DNA of 64,000 nt from Xenorhabdus khoisanae (GTDB lineage: Bacteria; Pseudomonadota; Gammaproteobacteria; Enterobacterales; Enterobacteriaceae). The notes under the pieces were generated by a model. It had not been told where the DNA came from and ran no database searches. It saw nothing but the letters and a program-made list of their open reading frames with translations. The translations under genes and the position numbers were made by a program. This document shows positions 19,791 to 29,511 of this stretch, one piece after another. The stretch is taken from contig NZ_LFCV01000028.1 of the NCBI RefSeq assembly GCF_001037465.1, positions 1-64,000 of the forward strand, read 5' to 3'. Within the stretch, counting starts at the first letter, position 1; each line of letters starts with the position of its first letter.

Positions 19791-20555
19791 ATGAAAAAAA
19801 CGGTTCTTTACCTTTCATTGAGCTTATTGCTATTACATATGCCGCTTTTTGCTGCCACACAAAGTGGTTTATCGTGGCTCAAGCCATCAACCGACAAGCC
19901 ATCAACCAAACAGGCACCATTGAAACAAATTGGCGCCGAAATTTTCATTCAAATATTCAAGGAAGAAAAACTTCTTGAACTTTATACAAAAAACAGAAAT
20001 GGCCGTTATCAATTAACACAAAGCTACCCTATCTGTAATTACTCTGGCGGACTTGGTCCCAAAACACTGAAAGATGATTTCAAAAGCCCGGAAGGGTTTT
20101 ACCATGTCAGCATTAAACAGTTAAATCCGAATAGCCGCTATTATCGGGCCATTAATCTGGGCTTTCCTAATGAGTTCGATAAATCCAAAGGTTATTCTGG
20201 CAATAATTTAATGATTCATGGTGAATGCAAATCCATTGGATGTTACGCCATGACCAATCGCTATATAGAGGAAATATACCAATACGCGGAAAAGGCACTT
20301 TATCATGGACAACATGAAATCAAGATCAATATTTATCCCTTCAGAATGACGTCACAGAATATGGGACGGCATAAACATAACGACAACTACCAATTCTGGA
20401 AACAATTACAGCCCGCCTATGAGTATTTTGCCAACACTGGCATACCAGCCACTATCAGCATAATAGACGGGCGATATGTTGTTAACGAAAAAACTGGAAA
20501 TCCTTCATCCTTCTGGAGTACTGAATCAAACTATACGATTTCCAAGCTGAAATAA
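19791..20555 (+). CDS. dpaA: L,D-transpeptidase-fold protein, LdtF/DpaA (YafK) type
   Basis: A signal peptide (about residues 1-22, ending FAA) is followed by a YkuD-type catalytic domain with the motif IHGECKSIGCYAMTN, carrying the catalytic histidine and cysteine (HG...S.GC.A). E. coli YafK/DpaA (LdtF) releases Braun lipoprotein from peptidoglycan rather than cross-linking it. The start at 19791 (254 residues) is preferred to an upstream in-frame TTG at 19776 because it begins directly with the charged signal sequence MKKT. Synteny with yafJ-gmhA-fadE is as in E. coli. It is convergent with and overlaps the yafJ end by 30 bases. Confidence 0.88.
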   Translation: MKKTVLYLSLSLLLLHMPLFAATQSGLSWLKPSTDKPSTKQAPLKQIGAEIFIQIFKEEKLLELYTKNRNGRYQLTQSYPICNYSGGLGPKTLKDDFKSPEGFYHVSIKQLNPNSRYYRAINLGFPNEFDKSKGYSGNNLMIHGECKSIGCYAMTNRYIEEIYQYAEKALYHGQHEIKINIYPFRMTSQNMGRHKHNDNYQFWKQLQPAYEYFANTGIPATISIIDGRYVVNEKTGNPSSFWSTESNYTISKLK

Positions 20556-21293
20556 CACATAGTTTCCGGATTCAATCCGATGCCAATTTTCATTTCCGGT
20601 TAAGGGCTGGGTGGCAATCACTGATACAACATCCCCTGGCTGGGTATGCTGCTGAAAATCAATTTCAACATCCTGATCCAGTAATTTAGCCTTGCCGAAA
20701 GGAGCACGACGCGTGATCCAATGTAATTGGGTTGAACAATAAGCCATGACAAATTCGCCATCTGACAACAGCATATTGAAAACACCTTTTGCCCTCAATT
20801 GGTCAGCCAAAGATGCAATGAACTTAAAGACCGCAGGCCAATTGGAAGGACGTTTAGGATATTTCAAGGATAATTGATGTAATATCCAGCAAAATGCCCA
20901 TTCACTGTCTGTTTCACCTACAGGGCTGTAATTCCCCGTTTTCAGCTTACTATATCCCTTCAGTTGTCCATTGTGGGCGTAAGTCCAATATTTGCCCCAT
21001 AGTTCACGGGTAAACGGATGGGTATTCACCAGAGAAACATTACCTCGGTTTGCCTGGCGAATATGAGCCACAATCACTTCTGATTTGATCGGGTAGCCTT
21101 GTACAAATTGAGCCACAGGTGAGTAACAACTGGATTGGTGGTCTTTAAACGTCCTGTATCCCAATCCCTCATAGAAAGTGATCCCCCAGCCATCCTTGTG
21201 GGGACCGGTATGCCCTCCACGCTGAATCAAGCCACTCAGACTAAAAACAATGTCTGTTGGCACATTGGCACTCATGCCAAGTAATTCACACAT
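20526..21293 (-). CDS. yafJ: Class II glutamine amidotransferase YafJ
   Basis: A 255-residue Ntn-type glutamine amidotransferase domain (GATase type 2). Cys2 is the nucleophile once Met1 is removed (MCELLGMSAN). Family segments are GHTGPHKDGWGITFYEG, HIRQANRGNVSLVNTHPF and TYAHNGQL. No partner synthase domain is attached, so the ammonia acceptor is unknown. It lies between gmhA and yafK as in E. coli. Confidence 0.92.
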   Translation of the reverse strand: MCELLGMSANVPTDIVFSLSGLIQRGGHTGPHKDGWGITFYEGLGYRTFKDHQSSCYSPVAQFVQGYPIKSEVIVAHIRQANRGNVSLVNTHPFTRELWGKYWTYAHNGQLKGYSKLKTGNYSPVGETDSEWAFCWILHQLSLKYPKRPSNWPAVFKFIASLADQLRAKGVFNMLLSDGEFVMAYCSTQLHWITRRAPFGKAKLLDQDVEIDFQQHTQPGDVVSVIATQPLTGNENWHRIESGNYVLFQLGNRIV

Positions 21294-21316
21294 CGCCTAC
21301 CCCTAACAAACTGCAA

Positions 21317-21898
21317 TCAGGCTTTTACCATTTCTTTTTCAATCAACTGAATCAAGATATGAATCACTTTGATATGAATTTCCTGAATACGATCCGCATA
21401 ACCAAAATGTGGTACCCGAATTTCAACATCTGCTGTTCCAGCCATTTTTCCGCCATCCTTACCCGTCAGCGTAATGACTTTCATTCCCTTAGCGCGAGCG
21501 GCTTCAATCGCCTTGATGATGTTACCTGAATTCCCTGAAGTCGAAATGCCCAATAACACATCACCTTTCTGGCCTACAGCTTCTAAGTAACGGGAAAATA
21601 CATATTCATAACCAAAATCATTGCTCACGCAGGATAAATGGCTAGGATCGGAAATTGCAATCGCCGGATATCCCGGACGGTTTTCGCGGTAACGGCCTGT
21701 CAATTCTTCCGCAAAATGCATAGCATCACAGTGCGAGCCACCATTGCCACAAGACAGCACTTTTCCTCCTGCCTTGAATGAATCAGCCAGCAAAACAGCC
21801 GCTTTTTGAATAGCGTCAATATTCGCATCATCGTTAAGGAATTTAGCCAGCGCGTCTGCGGCTTCAGATAATTCACTGCGGATCAGATCTTGATACAT
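21317..21898 (-). CDS. gmhA: Sedoheptulose-7-phosphate isomerase GmhA
   Basis: A SIS-domain enzyme that makes D-glycero-D-manno-heptose 7-phosphate, the first step of the ADP-heptose pathway for the LPS inner core. The start at [10 protein letters not shown] (193 residues, E. coli 192) is chosen because it matches E. coli and has a CAGGAG site about ten bases upstream; a longer in-frame start exists at 21937. Visible motifs are [21 protein letters not shown] and [15 protein letters not shown]. Confidence 0.96.
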   Translation of the reverse strand: MYQDLIRSELSEAADALAKFLNDDANIDAIQKAAVLLADSFKAGGKVLSCGNGGSHCDAMHFAEELTGRYRENRPGYPAIAISDPSHLSCVSNDFGYEYVFSRYLEAVGQKGDVLLGISTSGNSGNIIKAIEAARAKGMKVITLTGKDGGKMAGTADVEIRVPHFGYADRIQEIHIKVIHILIQLIEKEMVKA

Positions 21899-22100
21899 GA
21901 ACTCATACTCCTGAAAGGTCTTCGGGATTAATAACATCAGTTATTCAGTGTAACGGATTCCCCCTCTTGAAAGAAGATGCCATCACATCTCCATGAAATT
22001 CTCACGTGTAAAACTACAATCACTTTGTGAGCTAGATTGTAATTAAGATGTAAATACATTGATAAAAACCTTTTCCTCATCTACAAAAGAAGGACATCAC

Positions 22101-22117
22101 AACAGGTCAGACCTCTG
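22101..22117. promoter_or_regulatory. Probable FadR operator upstream of fadE
   Basis: The site AACAGGTCAGACCTCTG closely follows the FadR consensus (AACAGGTCGGACC on this strand) and lies 35 bases before the fadE start. FadR would repress fadE in the absence of long-chain acyl-CoA. Inferred from consensus and position. Confidence 0.6.
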
Positions 22118-22151
22118 ACAACTCAACCTGAGATTTACAGGAGTTTTTACT

Positions 22152-24599
22152 ATGACCGCTCTCAGCATTATTTTGTTTTTAGTCTTGCTTGGCGGGCTTT
22201 GTTACCGCAAAGTCAGCCTGACTCTCAGTAGTTTATTGCTTGTTGCCTATACTTTAGTCATGGGCATCACCGGCCTTTGGAGTTACTGGTTGCTGTTACC
22301 ACTCGCGATTGTCCTGTTTCCTCTTGTCTTTACACCAATACGTATTTCTCTCTTCTCTGCTCCCGGCTTAAAAGCTTTCCGCAAGGTTATGCCAAGCATG
22401 TCCACCACAGAGAAAGAAGCCATTGATGCAGGAACAACCTGGTGGGAAGGCGATCTGTTCCGTGGCAGCCCTGACTGGCAAAAACTGCACAACTATCCAA
22501 AACCACAGTTAACCGCAGAAGAACAAGCATTTATTGATGGTCCGGTCGAAGTAGCCTGCCGCATGGCAAATGATTTCGAAATCACCCATGAATTGGCTGA
22601 CTTACCTCCAGAACTTTGGGCGTATCTGAAGGAACATCGCTTCTTTGCCATGATCATCAAGAAAGAATACGGTGGTCTGGAATTTTCCGCTTATGCCCAA
22701 TCTCAGGTACTGCAAAAACTCGCAGGTGTCTCCGGTATTCTGGCGATTACCGTCGGTGTCCCTAACTCTCTGGGACCGGGCGAATTGCTGCAACACTATG
22801 GCACTGATGAACAGAAAAAACGTTACCTGCCAGGTCTTGCCCGTGGCGAAGAAATTCCTTGCTTTGCCTTAACCAGCCCAGAAGCTGGCTCCGATGCCGG
22901 CGCTATCCCTGATACAGGCGTGGTCTGTATGGGTGAATGGCAAGGTGAACAAGTTCTTGGGATGCGACTGAACTGGAACAAACGTTACATTACGCTTGCT
23001 CCTATTGCGACAGTGCTGGGATTGGCATTCAAACTGTACGATCCTGACCATCTGCTGGGAACGACCGAATCACTCGGCATTACTTGTGCTTTGATCCCAA
23101 CCAGCACCCCGGGGGTTGAAATTGGTCAGAGACATTTCCCATTGAACGTCCCATTCCAGAATGGGCCAACCCGTGGGAAAGACATTTTCGTTCCTATCGA
23201 TTACATCATTGGTGGGCCGAAAATGGCAGGGCAAGGCTGGCGTATGCTGGTTGAATGTCTGTCCGTTGGTCGTGGCATTACCCTGCCATCCAACGCGACC
23301 GGAGGATTAAAAAGCGCTGCAATGGCAATTGGTGCTTATTCCCATATTCGCCGTCAGTTCAAATTGCCAATCGGCAAAATGGAAGGTATCGAAGAGCCAT
23401 TGGCACGTATCGCAGGTAACTCTTACCTGATGGATGCGGCTGCAACCATGATTACCAGCGGTATCATGCAAGGCGAAAAACCTGCTGTTCTGTCTGCTAT
23501 CGTGAAATACCATTGTACTCACAGAGGGCAACGCTCTTTTATTGATGCAATGGATATCGCAGGCGGTAAAGGCATTTGTCTCGGGCCATCCAACTTCCTT
23601 GCCCGTAGCTATCAGGGCGCACCCATTGCTATTACCGTAGAGGGTGCAAACATTCTGACCCGCAGCATGATCATCTTCGGCCAAGGTGCAATTCGTTGCC
23701 ATCCTTATGTACTGGCTGAAATCGCAGCAGCAGAGGGTAATAATGTTAAAGCCTTTGATAAGGCTCTGTTTGGTCATCTGGGTCATGTTGCCAGCAATAC
23801 CCTGCGCAGCCTGTGGCTTGGTATTACTAAAGGCAGAACCAGCAGCTCACCAGTCAATGACGCAACTCGCCGTTATTACCAACAGATCAATCGGTTAAGT
23901 GCCAACCTTGCCCTTCTCTCTGATGTTTCAATGGGAGTATTGGGTGGCAGCCTGAAACGCCGTGAACGCATTTCAGCCCGTCTGGGGGACATTCTGAGCC
24001 AAATTTTCTTAGCTTCCGCTGCACTGAAACGCTATGAAGACGAAGGCCGCCAGAAAGAAGATTTGCCATTAGTGCAATGGGCAGTCGAAGATAGCCTGAA
24101 CCAAGCTGAACTGGCTATGAACGATTTACTGCGCAATTTCCCTAACCGTTTAGTTGCTGGTTTAATGCGAGTGATTGTCTTCCCATTGGGTCGTGCACAT
24201 ACTGCACCATCCGATAAACTGGATCACAAGCTGGCCCAGATATTACAAACTCCTTCCGCAACCCGCAGCCGGATTGGACGTGGACAATATCTGACTCCAA
24301 GTGAGCACAACCCTCACGGGTTATTGGAAGCTGCATTGCACGATATTATCGCCGCAGAGCCAATCCATGCTCGTTTGAGCCGCGAAGCAGGCAAAAACCT
24401 GAGCTTTACTCGCTTGGATAAATTAGCTGAAACAGCATTGGCAGAACATAAGATCACTCAGGAAGAAGCTGATATCCTGAAACAGGCTGAAAACAGCCGA
24501 CTACGTTCAATCAATGTCGATGAGTTTGAGCCAGATGCATTTGCTGTACCAAACTCAGCAAAAAAGCCTGAAAGTCAGCGTCAAACTAAAGCAGCCTGA
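22152..24599 (+). CDS. fadE: Acyl-CoA dehydrogenase FadE
   Basis: An 815-residue membrane-associated acyl-CoA dehydrogenase (E. coli FadE 814). It performs the first oxidation of fatty acid beta-oxidation. Two or three N-terminal hydrophobic helices (about residues 1-65) precede the FAD-binding dehydrogenase core ([43 protein letters not shown]). A FadE-specific C-terminal extension follows. A CAGGAG ribosome site precedes the start, with a FadR-like operator upstream and a strong terminator downstream. Confidence 0.96.
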   Translation: MTALSIILFLVLLGGLCYRKVSLTLSSLLLVAYTLVMGITGLWSYWLLLPLAIVLFPLVFTPIRISLFSAPGLKAFRKVMPSMSTTEKEAIDAGTTWWEGDLFRGSPDWQKLHNYPKPQLTAEEQAFIDGPVEVACRMANDFEITHELADLPPELWAYLKEHRFFAMIIKKEYGGLEFSAYAQSQVLQKLAGVSGILAITVGVPNSLGPGELLQHYGTDEQKKRYLPGLARGEEIPCFALTSPEAGSDAGAIPDTGVVCMGEWQGEQVLGMRLNWNKRYITLAPIATVLGLAFKLYDPDHLLGTTESLGITCALIPTSTPGVEIGQRHFPLNVPFQNGPTRGKDIFVPIDYIIGGPKMAGQGWRMLVECLSVGRGITLPSNATGGLKSAAMAIGAYSHIRRQFKLPIGKMEGIEEPLARIAGNSYLMDAAATMITSGIMQGEKPAVLSAIVKYHCTHRGQRSFIDAMDIAGGKGICLGPSNFLARSYQGAPIAITVEGANILTRSMIIFGQGAIRCHPYVLAEIAAAEGNNVKAFDKALFGHLGHVASNTLRSLWLGITKGRTSSSPVNDATRRYYQQINRLSANLALLSDVSMGVLGGSLKRRERISARLGDILSQIFLASAALKRYEDEGRQKEDLPLVQWAVEDSLNQAELAMNDLLRNFPNRLVAGLMRVIVFPLGRAHTAPSDKLDHKLAQILQTPSATRSRIGRGQYLTPSEHNPHGLLEAALHDIIAAEPIHARLSREAGKNLSFTRLDKLAETALAEHKITQEEADILKQAENSRLRSINVDEFEPDAFAVPNSAKKPESQRQTKAA

Positions 24600-24622
24600 T
24601 GCTGACCAGAAAATATGATTAT

Positions 24623-24652
24623 AAAATACGGGGCATTTGCCCCGTATTTTAT
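24623..24652. terminator. Bidirectional terminator between fadE and lysA
   Basis: A perfect twelve-base-pair stem AAAATACGGGGC / GCCCCGTATTTT with an ATTT loop. The A and T tracts at its ends let it serve both convergent genes. Confidence 0.85.
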
Positions 24653-25948
24653 TTAAATGGATTCCAACGATAACAACTCTTCTATTGTCTGGCGACGACG
24701 AATCAAACGCGCTTCTCCGCCAGTAAACATAATTTCAGGAATCAAAGGACGGCTATTATAATTCGAAGACATAGACGCGCCATAAGCGCCCGTATCGTGG
24801 AAGATCAGATAATCTCCGACACTTACCTGAGGCAGCATGCGCGGGATAACGTCTCCACCTTCCAACTGAGTAAAAACATCACCTGATTCGCATAACGGCC
24901 CTGCAACTAAGGTTTCGCTCAGATTTGTTTCGCTCAGATTCGTTTTCTGTAAATCCGCACCATTATCACTGCCATCCGCTGACAAAACAGAAATATGGTG
25001 ATAACTGCCATACATAGCCGGGCGCATCAAATCATTGAAGCCGGCATCCACCAGCACATAATGACGGCGGCCCATAGATTTTACCGCCCGCACTTCTGCC
25101 ATTAAGATCCCTGATTCAGCAACCAGAAAACGGCCGGGTTCAATTTCCAACTTAACATGATGCCCCACATGTTGTTCAATACGCTGACGGGCTTCATGCC
25201 ATAAACTGTAATAATGTTCAGTATCTACCGTTTCCTCACCGATTTTATAAGGAATTGATAATCCGCCTCCTGCTGAAATAGATTGGATGTCTTCTCCGCA
25301 TAATATGACCTGCTCTACCATCGCATTACATACATTGGCGAGATGTTGATAATCCACGCCTGAACCGATGTGCATATGCAGCCCCACCAGTTTCAAACCA
25401 TACTGATGGATCTTTTCAATCGCCAAAGGTAGATCCTGATACCAAATACCATGTTTGCTATTTTCACCACCGGTATTGGTTTTTTGACTGTGTCCATGCC
25501 CAAATCCAGGATTGATGCGCAACCAGACAGGATGACCAGGTTTACATTCCCCAATCTGTTCCAACATATCAATAGAGCCAGTATTGACAGGAATATCCAA
25601 CTCAATAACACGCTGCAACGTTGCCTTATCAATCACGTCGGCAGTAAAAACAATCTCCGATCTATCGCGCCCTGGTTGAAAGCCCGCATAAAGCGCCCGT
25701 TCGATTTCCCCCAACGAAACCGCATCTACTTTCACGCCCTGCTCTCTCATTAAACGCAGGATATGGGTATTGGAACACGCTTTCTGTGCGAACCGGATAA
25801 CATCAAACTGCTTTAATTTTTTGATTTTCTTAATGATGTTATCGCCATCATAAAGCCACAATGGTGTTCCATACTGAACAGGTAATTGAAGTAAATTCTC
25901 AGGGGTAAAATTTTCCCCTAATCCATTAGGAAAAGTTGAAATTGCCAT
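24653..25948 (-). CDS. lysA: Diaminopimelate decarboxylase LysA
   Basis: A PLP enzyme of fold type III (431 residues) that converts meso-diaminopimelate to lysine. PLP- and substrate-binding segments include the Lys in FAQKACSNTHIL, HMHIGSG, EPGRFLVAESG, and the active-site cysteine in GPLCESGDVF. A short internal duplication near residue 347 gives NLSETNLSET, apparently a recent insertion in a surface loop. A GAGG ribosome site precedes the ATG. It is divergent from its activator lysR, as in E. coli. Confidence 0.95.
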   Translation of the reverse strand: MAISTFPNGLGENFTPENLLQLPVQYGTPLWLYDGDNIIKKIKKLKQFDVIRFAQKACSNTHILRLMREQGVKVDAVSLGEIERALYAGFQPGRDRSEIVFTADVIDKATLQRVIELDIPVNTGSIDMLEQIGECKPGHPVWLRINPGFGHGHSQKTNTGGENSKHGIWYQDLPLAIEKIHQYGLKLVGLHMHIGSGVDYQHLANVCNAMVEQVILCGEDIQSISAGGGLSIPYKIGEETVDTEHYYSLWHEARQRIEQHVGHHVKLEIEPGRFLVAESGILMAEVRAVKSMGRRHYVLVDAGFNDLMRPAMYGSYHHISVLSADGSDNGADLQKTNLSETNLSETLVAGPLCESGDVFTQLEGGDVIPRMLPQVSVGDYLIFHDTGAYGASMSSNYNSRPLIPEIMFTGGEARLIRRRQTIEELLSLESI

Positions 25949-26090
25949 TGAAGTGCCTCACAGAATCAGCAGATGCTTTATTATTGACAACAATAAGGCA
26001 GGAATAAAAATATCCATTTAGCTATAGTCTATTCATTCATGATATCGATTAGTCTGTTTTTCCATCACGAGGTAACAAGAGGTAAATAAT

Positions 26091-27035
26091 ATGCATTCCT
26101 GCTCATGGCGACATATTTCATGGCGACACATAGAAATTTTTCATGCAGTAATGACCACTAAAAACCTGACTGATGCGGCAATCTTATTGAAAACTTCGCA
26201 ACCAACCGTCAGTCGTGAACTCGCCCGCCTGGAACAGTTACTAAAATTCAAATTGTTTGATCGTATCAAAGGGCGCTTGTTTCCCACCGCGCAAGGATTG
26301 CGGTTATTCGAAGAAGTACAACGCTCTTATTATGGACTGGAAAGAATAATCAACGCGGCTGACAGTATTCGCCAGTTTGAGCATGCACAATTGTCCATCG
26401 CTTGCCTGCCCATGTTTTCTCAGTCTTTGCTACCAAAAGCCTGTCGCAGCTTCATCCAGTGTTACCCAGAAGCAAAATTGACCATCATTCCACAAGAATC
26501 TCCTCTCTTAGAAGAATGGCTCTCAGCACAACGCCATGATATTGGCCTGACCGAGCACTTACAGACTCCCGCAGGTACTGAGCAAGATACGTTGATAACC
26601 TTAAATGAAGTTTGTGTCTTGCCCATTAATCACCCACTCTGTCAAAAATCACAATTGACCCCGGCAGATTTTCACGGACAAAAATTTATCAGCTTATCGA
26701 TCACAGACAGTTACCGGCAGCTCATTGACACGATCTTTACTGAGCATCATGTCAATCGCAATATGGTAATGGAAACTCATAGCGCGGCCTCAATTTGTGC
26801 CATGATCAACGAAGGTATCGGTTTATCGATCGTCAACCCACTCACTGCGCTGGATTATTTAGATAACAATGCAGGGATCTGCATCCGGCCATTCAGCATC
26901 GATATTCCCTTTACAGTGAGTTTAATTAAACCCATACACCGCCCCTCTTCAGAGCCAGTTGAAATCTTTATTCATCATTTAAAACAACAAGCCGCTCAGT
27001 TTCCCTTAAAGTTGGCCTCAGCTTTTCAGCATTAA
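26091..27035 (+). CDS. lysR: LysR, activator of lysA
   Basis: The prototype LysR-type regulator (314 residues), with a winged helix-turn-helix near residues 25-65 (AAILLKTSQPTVSRELARLEQLL) and a periplasmic-binding-protein-like effector domain. Strong resemblance to E. coli LysR persists through QESPLLEEWLSAQRHD and ETHSAAS-CAM. It activates lysA in response to diaminopimelate. Divergent placement beside lysA confirms the name. Its 3' end overlaps the next gene by 18 bases. Confidence 0.94.
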   Translation: MHSCSWRHISWRHIEIFHAVMTTKNLTDAAILLKTSQPTVSRELARLEQLLKFKLFDRIKGRLFPTAQGLRLFEEVQRSYYGLERIINAADSIRQFEHAQLSIACLPMFSQSLLPKACRSFIQCYPEAKLTIIPQESPLLEEWLSAQRHDIGLTEHLQTPAGTEQDTLITLNEVCVLPINHPLCQKSQLTPADFHGQKFISLSITDSYRQLIDTIFTEHHVNRNMVMETHSAASICAMINEGIGLSIVNPLTALDYLDNNAGICIRPFSIDIPFTVSLIKPIHRPSSEPVEIFIHHLKQQAAQFPLKLASAFQH

Positions 27036-27932
27036 CTGCTGCCAATGAGGAGATGTTGCAAACCACTTCACCAAGAAATCCAACAACGCCCGAAGAGTCG
27101 CGGGCATATTCTGGCGGCTGGCATAAATGCCATAGATCCCCATTGACTGAGGTTGATAATCAGGTAACAACTCAACCAACTTCCCAGACGTCAAATGAGA
27201 AGAAACAGAATAATAAGGCTGCATTGCTATCCCCGCTCCCTGCAAAGTCGCCTCCATTAATACCGTCGATTCATTGGCACTTAACGTACCGCAGACAGGA
27301 ACTGAATATTTCTCATGCTGTTTTTCAAACAGCCATAAACTTTTGCCAAAAAAGTTATAAGTCAGGCAATTATGTGATGCTAAGTCCGCAGGATTTTGGG
27401 GGATAGGTTTTCCAGCTAAATAAGAAGGTGCAGCACAAACGACAGAATGACAAGTCGATAATGGACGGGCAATCAGGTTTGGTTCCAGATTATTGGTGAT
27501 ACGGATCGCTAAATCAATGCGTTCCTCAATTAAGTTGATGGCTTTATTATTCATTTGCAGATTGACAGCGATCTGTGGATATAGCCGCATAAATTCAGGT
27601 ATCGCGACTGACAGCGCACTGGTACTCAATGATTGGGAACAACTCAGCCGCAATAATCCTTTCAAAGTCTGCGCTCCCAATGATTGCTGTACAGGCATTG
27701 CTTCCGCTAATTCCATCAACTTCAGACTGCGTTGATAAGCACTCTCTCCTGCCGAGGTCAGGCTAATCTTGCGTGTTGTACGATGTAATAAGCGAATACC
27801 TGCCCATTTTTCCATTTCAGCCAAATACCGGGATACCATCGCTCTCGACATATCCAAACGTTCTGCTGCCGCGATTAAACTTCCCTGCTCTACAATCGTG
27901 ACAAATACCTGTGCTGCTGTGACTCTATCCAT
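27018..27932 (-). CDS. LysR-family transcriptional regulator
   Basis: A 304-residue LysR-type regulator with its DNA-binding domain in about residues 1-60 (AAERLDMSRAMVSRYLAEME) and a LysR substrate-binding domain after it. An AGACGG ribosome site precedes the ATG. It is divergent from the exported MBL-fold protein gene. A perfect 16-base palindrome lies 19 bases upstream of its start, so it probably controls itself and that neighbour. Effector unknown. Confidence 0.9.
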   Translation of the reverse strand: MDRVTAAQVFVTIVEQGSLIAAAERLDMSRAMVSRYLAEMEKWAGIRLLHRTTRKISLTSAGESAYQRSLKLMELAEAMPVQQSLGAQTLKGLLRLSCSQSLSTSALSVAIPEFMRLYPQIAVNLQMNNKAINLIEERIDLAIRITNNLEPNLIARPLSTCHSVVCAAPSYLAGKPIPQNPADLASHNCLTYNFFGKSLWLFEKQHEKYSVPVCGTLSANESTVLMEATLQGAGIAMQPYYSVSSHLTSGKLVELLPDYQPQSMGIYGIYASRQNMPATLRALLDFLVKWFATSPHWQQLMLKS

Positions 27933-27950
27933 TTTAACCGTCTCATTACT

Positions 27951-27966
27951 CGCTCTAATTAGAGCG
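27951..27966. promoter_or_regulatory. Perfect palindrome, probable LysR-type operator
   Basis: The sequence CGCTCTAATTAGAGCG is a perfect 16-base palindrome in the 140-base region between the divergent LysR regulator and the MBL-fold gene. Position fits an autoregulatory operator. Confidence 0.55.
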
Positions 27967-28072
27967 ATCTATGCAACAAATAATTGCTTATTTTGTGGTT
28001 TTTCAATCGAAAAATGCAACCTATCATACATGCCATTCAAGCAAATAAGTATTTTGATATAGGAATTCGATT

Positions 28073-28957
28073 ATGGCTCGCAAAACAACATCAAATATCG
28101 CTCTGGCGGCGACCCTTTCTTTAGGAATGGCATCACTGGCCCAAGCAACCGATCTCAAACTGGATATCTATAATCCGGGTGAAAAAGGCATTTTCCCTGT
28201 TTCTTCTGAAATCATCAGTGGCGATCGTGAAGTTGTTCTGATCGATGCCCAGTTTAAGAAAAATGATGCTCAAGAACTGGTGAAAATGATCCAGCAGACA
28301 GGTAAGAAACTGACAACGATCTATATCAGCCAATCCGATCCTGATTTTTACTTTGGCCTTGATGTCATCACCGAAGCCTTCCCGAAAGCCAAGGTCATTG
28401 CATCACCGGAAACCATCAAAGCGATCAATGAAACCAAAGACGGTAAATTAGCCTATTGGGGTGGAATTCTTACCGATCAGGCTCCTAAGAAAGTCATTGT
28501 ACCTGAACCACTGAAAGGAAATACTTTCACCGTTGATGGTGAAAAACTGATTGTTGAAGGTTTGGATGGCCCGGCTCCCGATCGTACTTTTGTTTGGGTT
28601 CCTAAACTGAAAGCGGTTGTCGGTGGTGTTACTGTTTCTGACAATATTCATGTATGGATTGCAGACACTCAAACCAAAGAATCTCGCCAACATTGGATAC
28701 AAACATTGGATCGAATCAAGAGCTTAAAACCTGAAACGGTTGTGCCGGGCCATTATCTGGGTAATTCATCAATGACATTAGATTCCGTGACTTTCACGCA
28801 AAATTATCTGACCACATTGGAAAAAGAATTACCAAAAGCAAAAGATGCCGATGCGCTGATTACAGCGATAAAAAATCACTATCCAGACCTTGCTGATGAA
28901 TCCAGCCTTGAGCTAAGTGCCAAAGTATTAAAAGGCGAAATGAAGTGGCCTCAGTAA
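28073..28957 (+). CDS. Exported metallo-beta-lactamase-fold protein with a degenerate metal site
   Basis: A 294-residue protein with a signal peptide (cleavage after AQA, about residue 25) and an MBL fold. The usual HxHxDH metal motif aligns with SQSDPDFYFG at residues 86-95. Here the three histidines appear as Gln87, Asp89 and Phe92, and only Asp91 is kept. A later histidine in VVPGHYLG is retained. The length and segments DNIHVWIAD and RTFVWVPKLKAVVGG suggest a periplasmic MBL subgroup. It may be a non-hydrolytic binding protein or use an altered metal site. The adjacent LysR gene probably regulates it. Confidence 0.85.
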   Translation: MARKTTSNIALAATLSLGMASLAQATDLKLDIYNPGEKGIFPVSSEIISGDREVVLIDAQFKKNDAQELVKMIQQTGKKLTTIYISQSDPDFYFGLDVITEAFPKAKVIASPETIKAINETKDGKLAYWGGILTDQAPKKVIVPEPLKGNTFTVDGEKLIVEGLDGPAPDRTFVWVPKLKAVVGGVTVSDNIHVWIADTQTKESRQHWIQTLDRIKSLKPETVVPGHYLGNSSMTLDSVTFTQNYLTTLEKELPKAKDADALITAIKNHYPDLADESSLELSAKVLKGEMKWPQ

Positions 28958-28965
28958 GTTGAAAT

Positions 28966-29000
28966 AATACGGATGTTGTGGATAGCAACGTCCGTATTTT
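28966..29000 (+). terminator. Rho-independent terminator after the MBL-fold gene
   Basis: A 13-base stem beginning AATACGGA and ending TCCGTATT, with one G-U pair, followed by a T tract; it starts eight bases after the stop. Confidence 0.8.
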
Positions 29001-29060
29001 AGATATTTATCTAACAAATAATAATTATTGATATATAACTTGACTATTCCAACATACAAA

Positions 29061-29090
29061 TGCCATGCCATGCCATGCCATGCCATGCCA
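29061..29090. repeat. Pentanucleotide tandem repeat (TGCCA)6
   Basis: Six perfect copies of TGCCA lie in an AT-rich intergenic region. Copy number is likely to vary by slippage. No surrounding gene is convincingly coding, so any phase-variation effect would have to act on transcription or RNA. Confidence 0.9.
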
Positions 29091-29099
29091 TAATAATAT

Positions 29100-29475
29100 A
29101 TGGAACTAAGAATTATTCCCCTCAAAAAACATCATCCTTCCAAAATATATATTCTCAAAGAAAGTCAAAATATCGGCACTATGATTATAAAATGTGAAAT
29201 ATTATCTTAATGAAATTTATCACCTCAATTTCAAACAACCCGGTACACAGAAAAAACGGCAACAATCTATAATTACACCTGTATCAAAAAACAAATTATT
29301 AGTTTATATTAAATTTCATATGAAATTTAATAAAATAAGACCATTAATAATGGAGAAAACTTATCAGATAAACATAACTTCATCTTAATCGGTGTGATAT
29401 TTAGTGCCTTTTTATGATTCGCAATAATAAATAAACCGAAGTTGTGATCATTTATTCATAACGCAATAAATCGGC
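29100..29475. other. AT-rich intergenic region, no gene recognised
   Basis: About 375 bases between the pentanucleotide repeat and the tRNA-like array. Short open frames exist but have no ribosome site or recognisable protein. A -35/-10 pair at its right end probably starts the array RNA. Confidence 0.6.
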
Positions 29476-29504
29476 TTGAATAAAAATCCCACTTTTTTTA
29501 TTGT
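29476..29504 (+). promoter_or_regulatory. Putative sigma-70 promoter of the tRNA-like array
   Basis: TTGAAT and TATTGT are separated by exactly 17 bases. A start 7-8 bases downstream would fall at 29511-29512, the first base of the long closing stem of the structured RNA. Confidence 0.45.
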
Positions 29505-29511
29505 TGGAGTC

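Noticed and set aside
25949-26090. Lysine riboswitch upstream of lysA
   Set aside because: The gap to lysR is only 142 bases with no lysine-box structure, and LysR control is the known arrangement.
28928-29125. Minus-strand 65-codon ORF with repeated MAWHG
   Set aside because: It is a by-product of the TGCCA repeat and overlaps the terminator of the MBL-fold gene.
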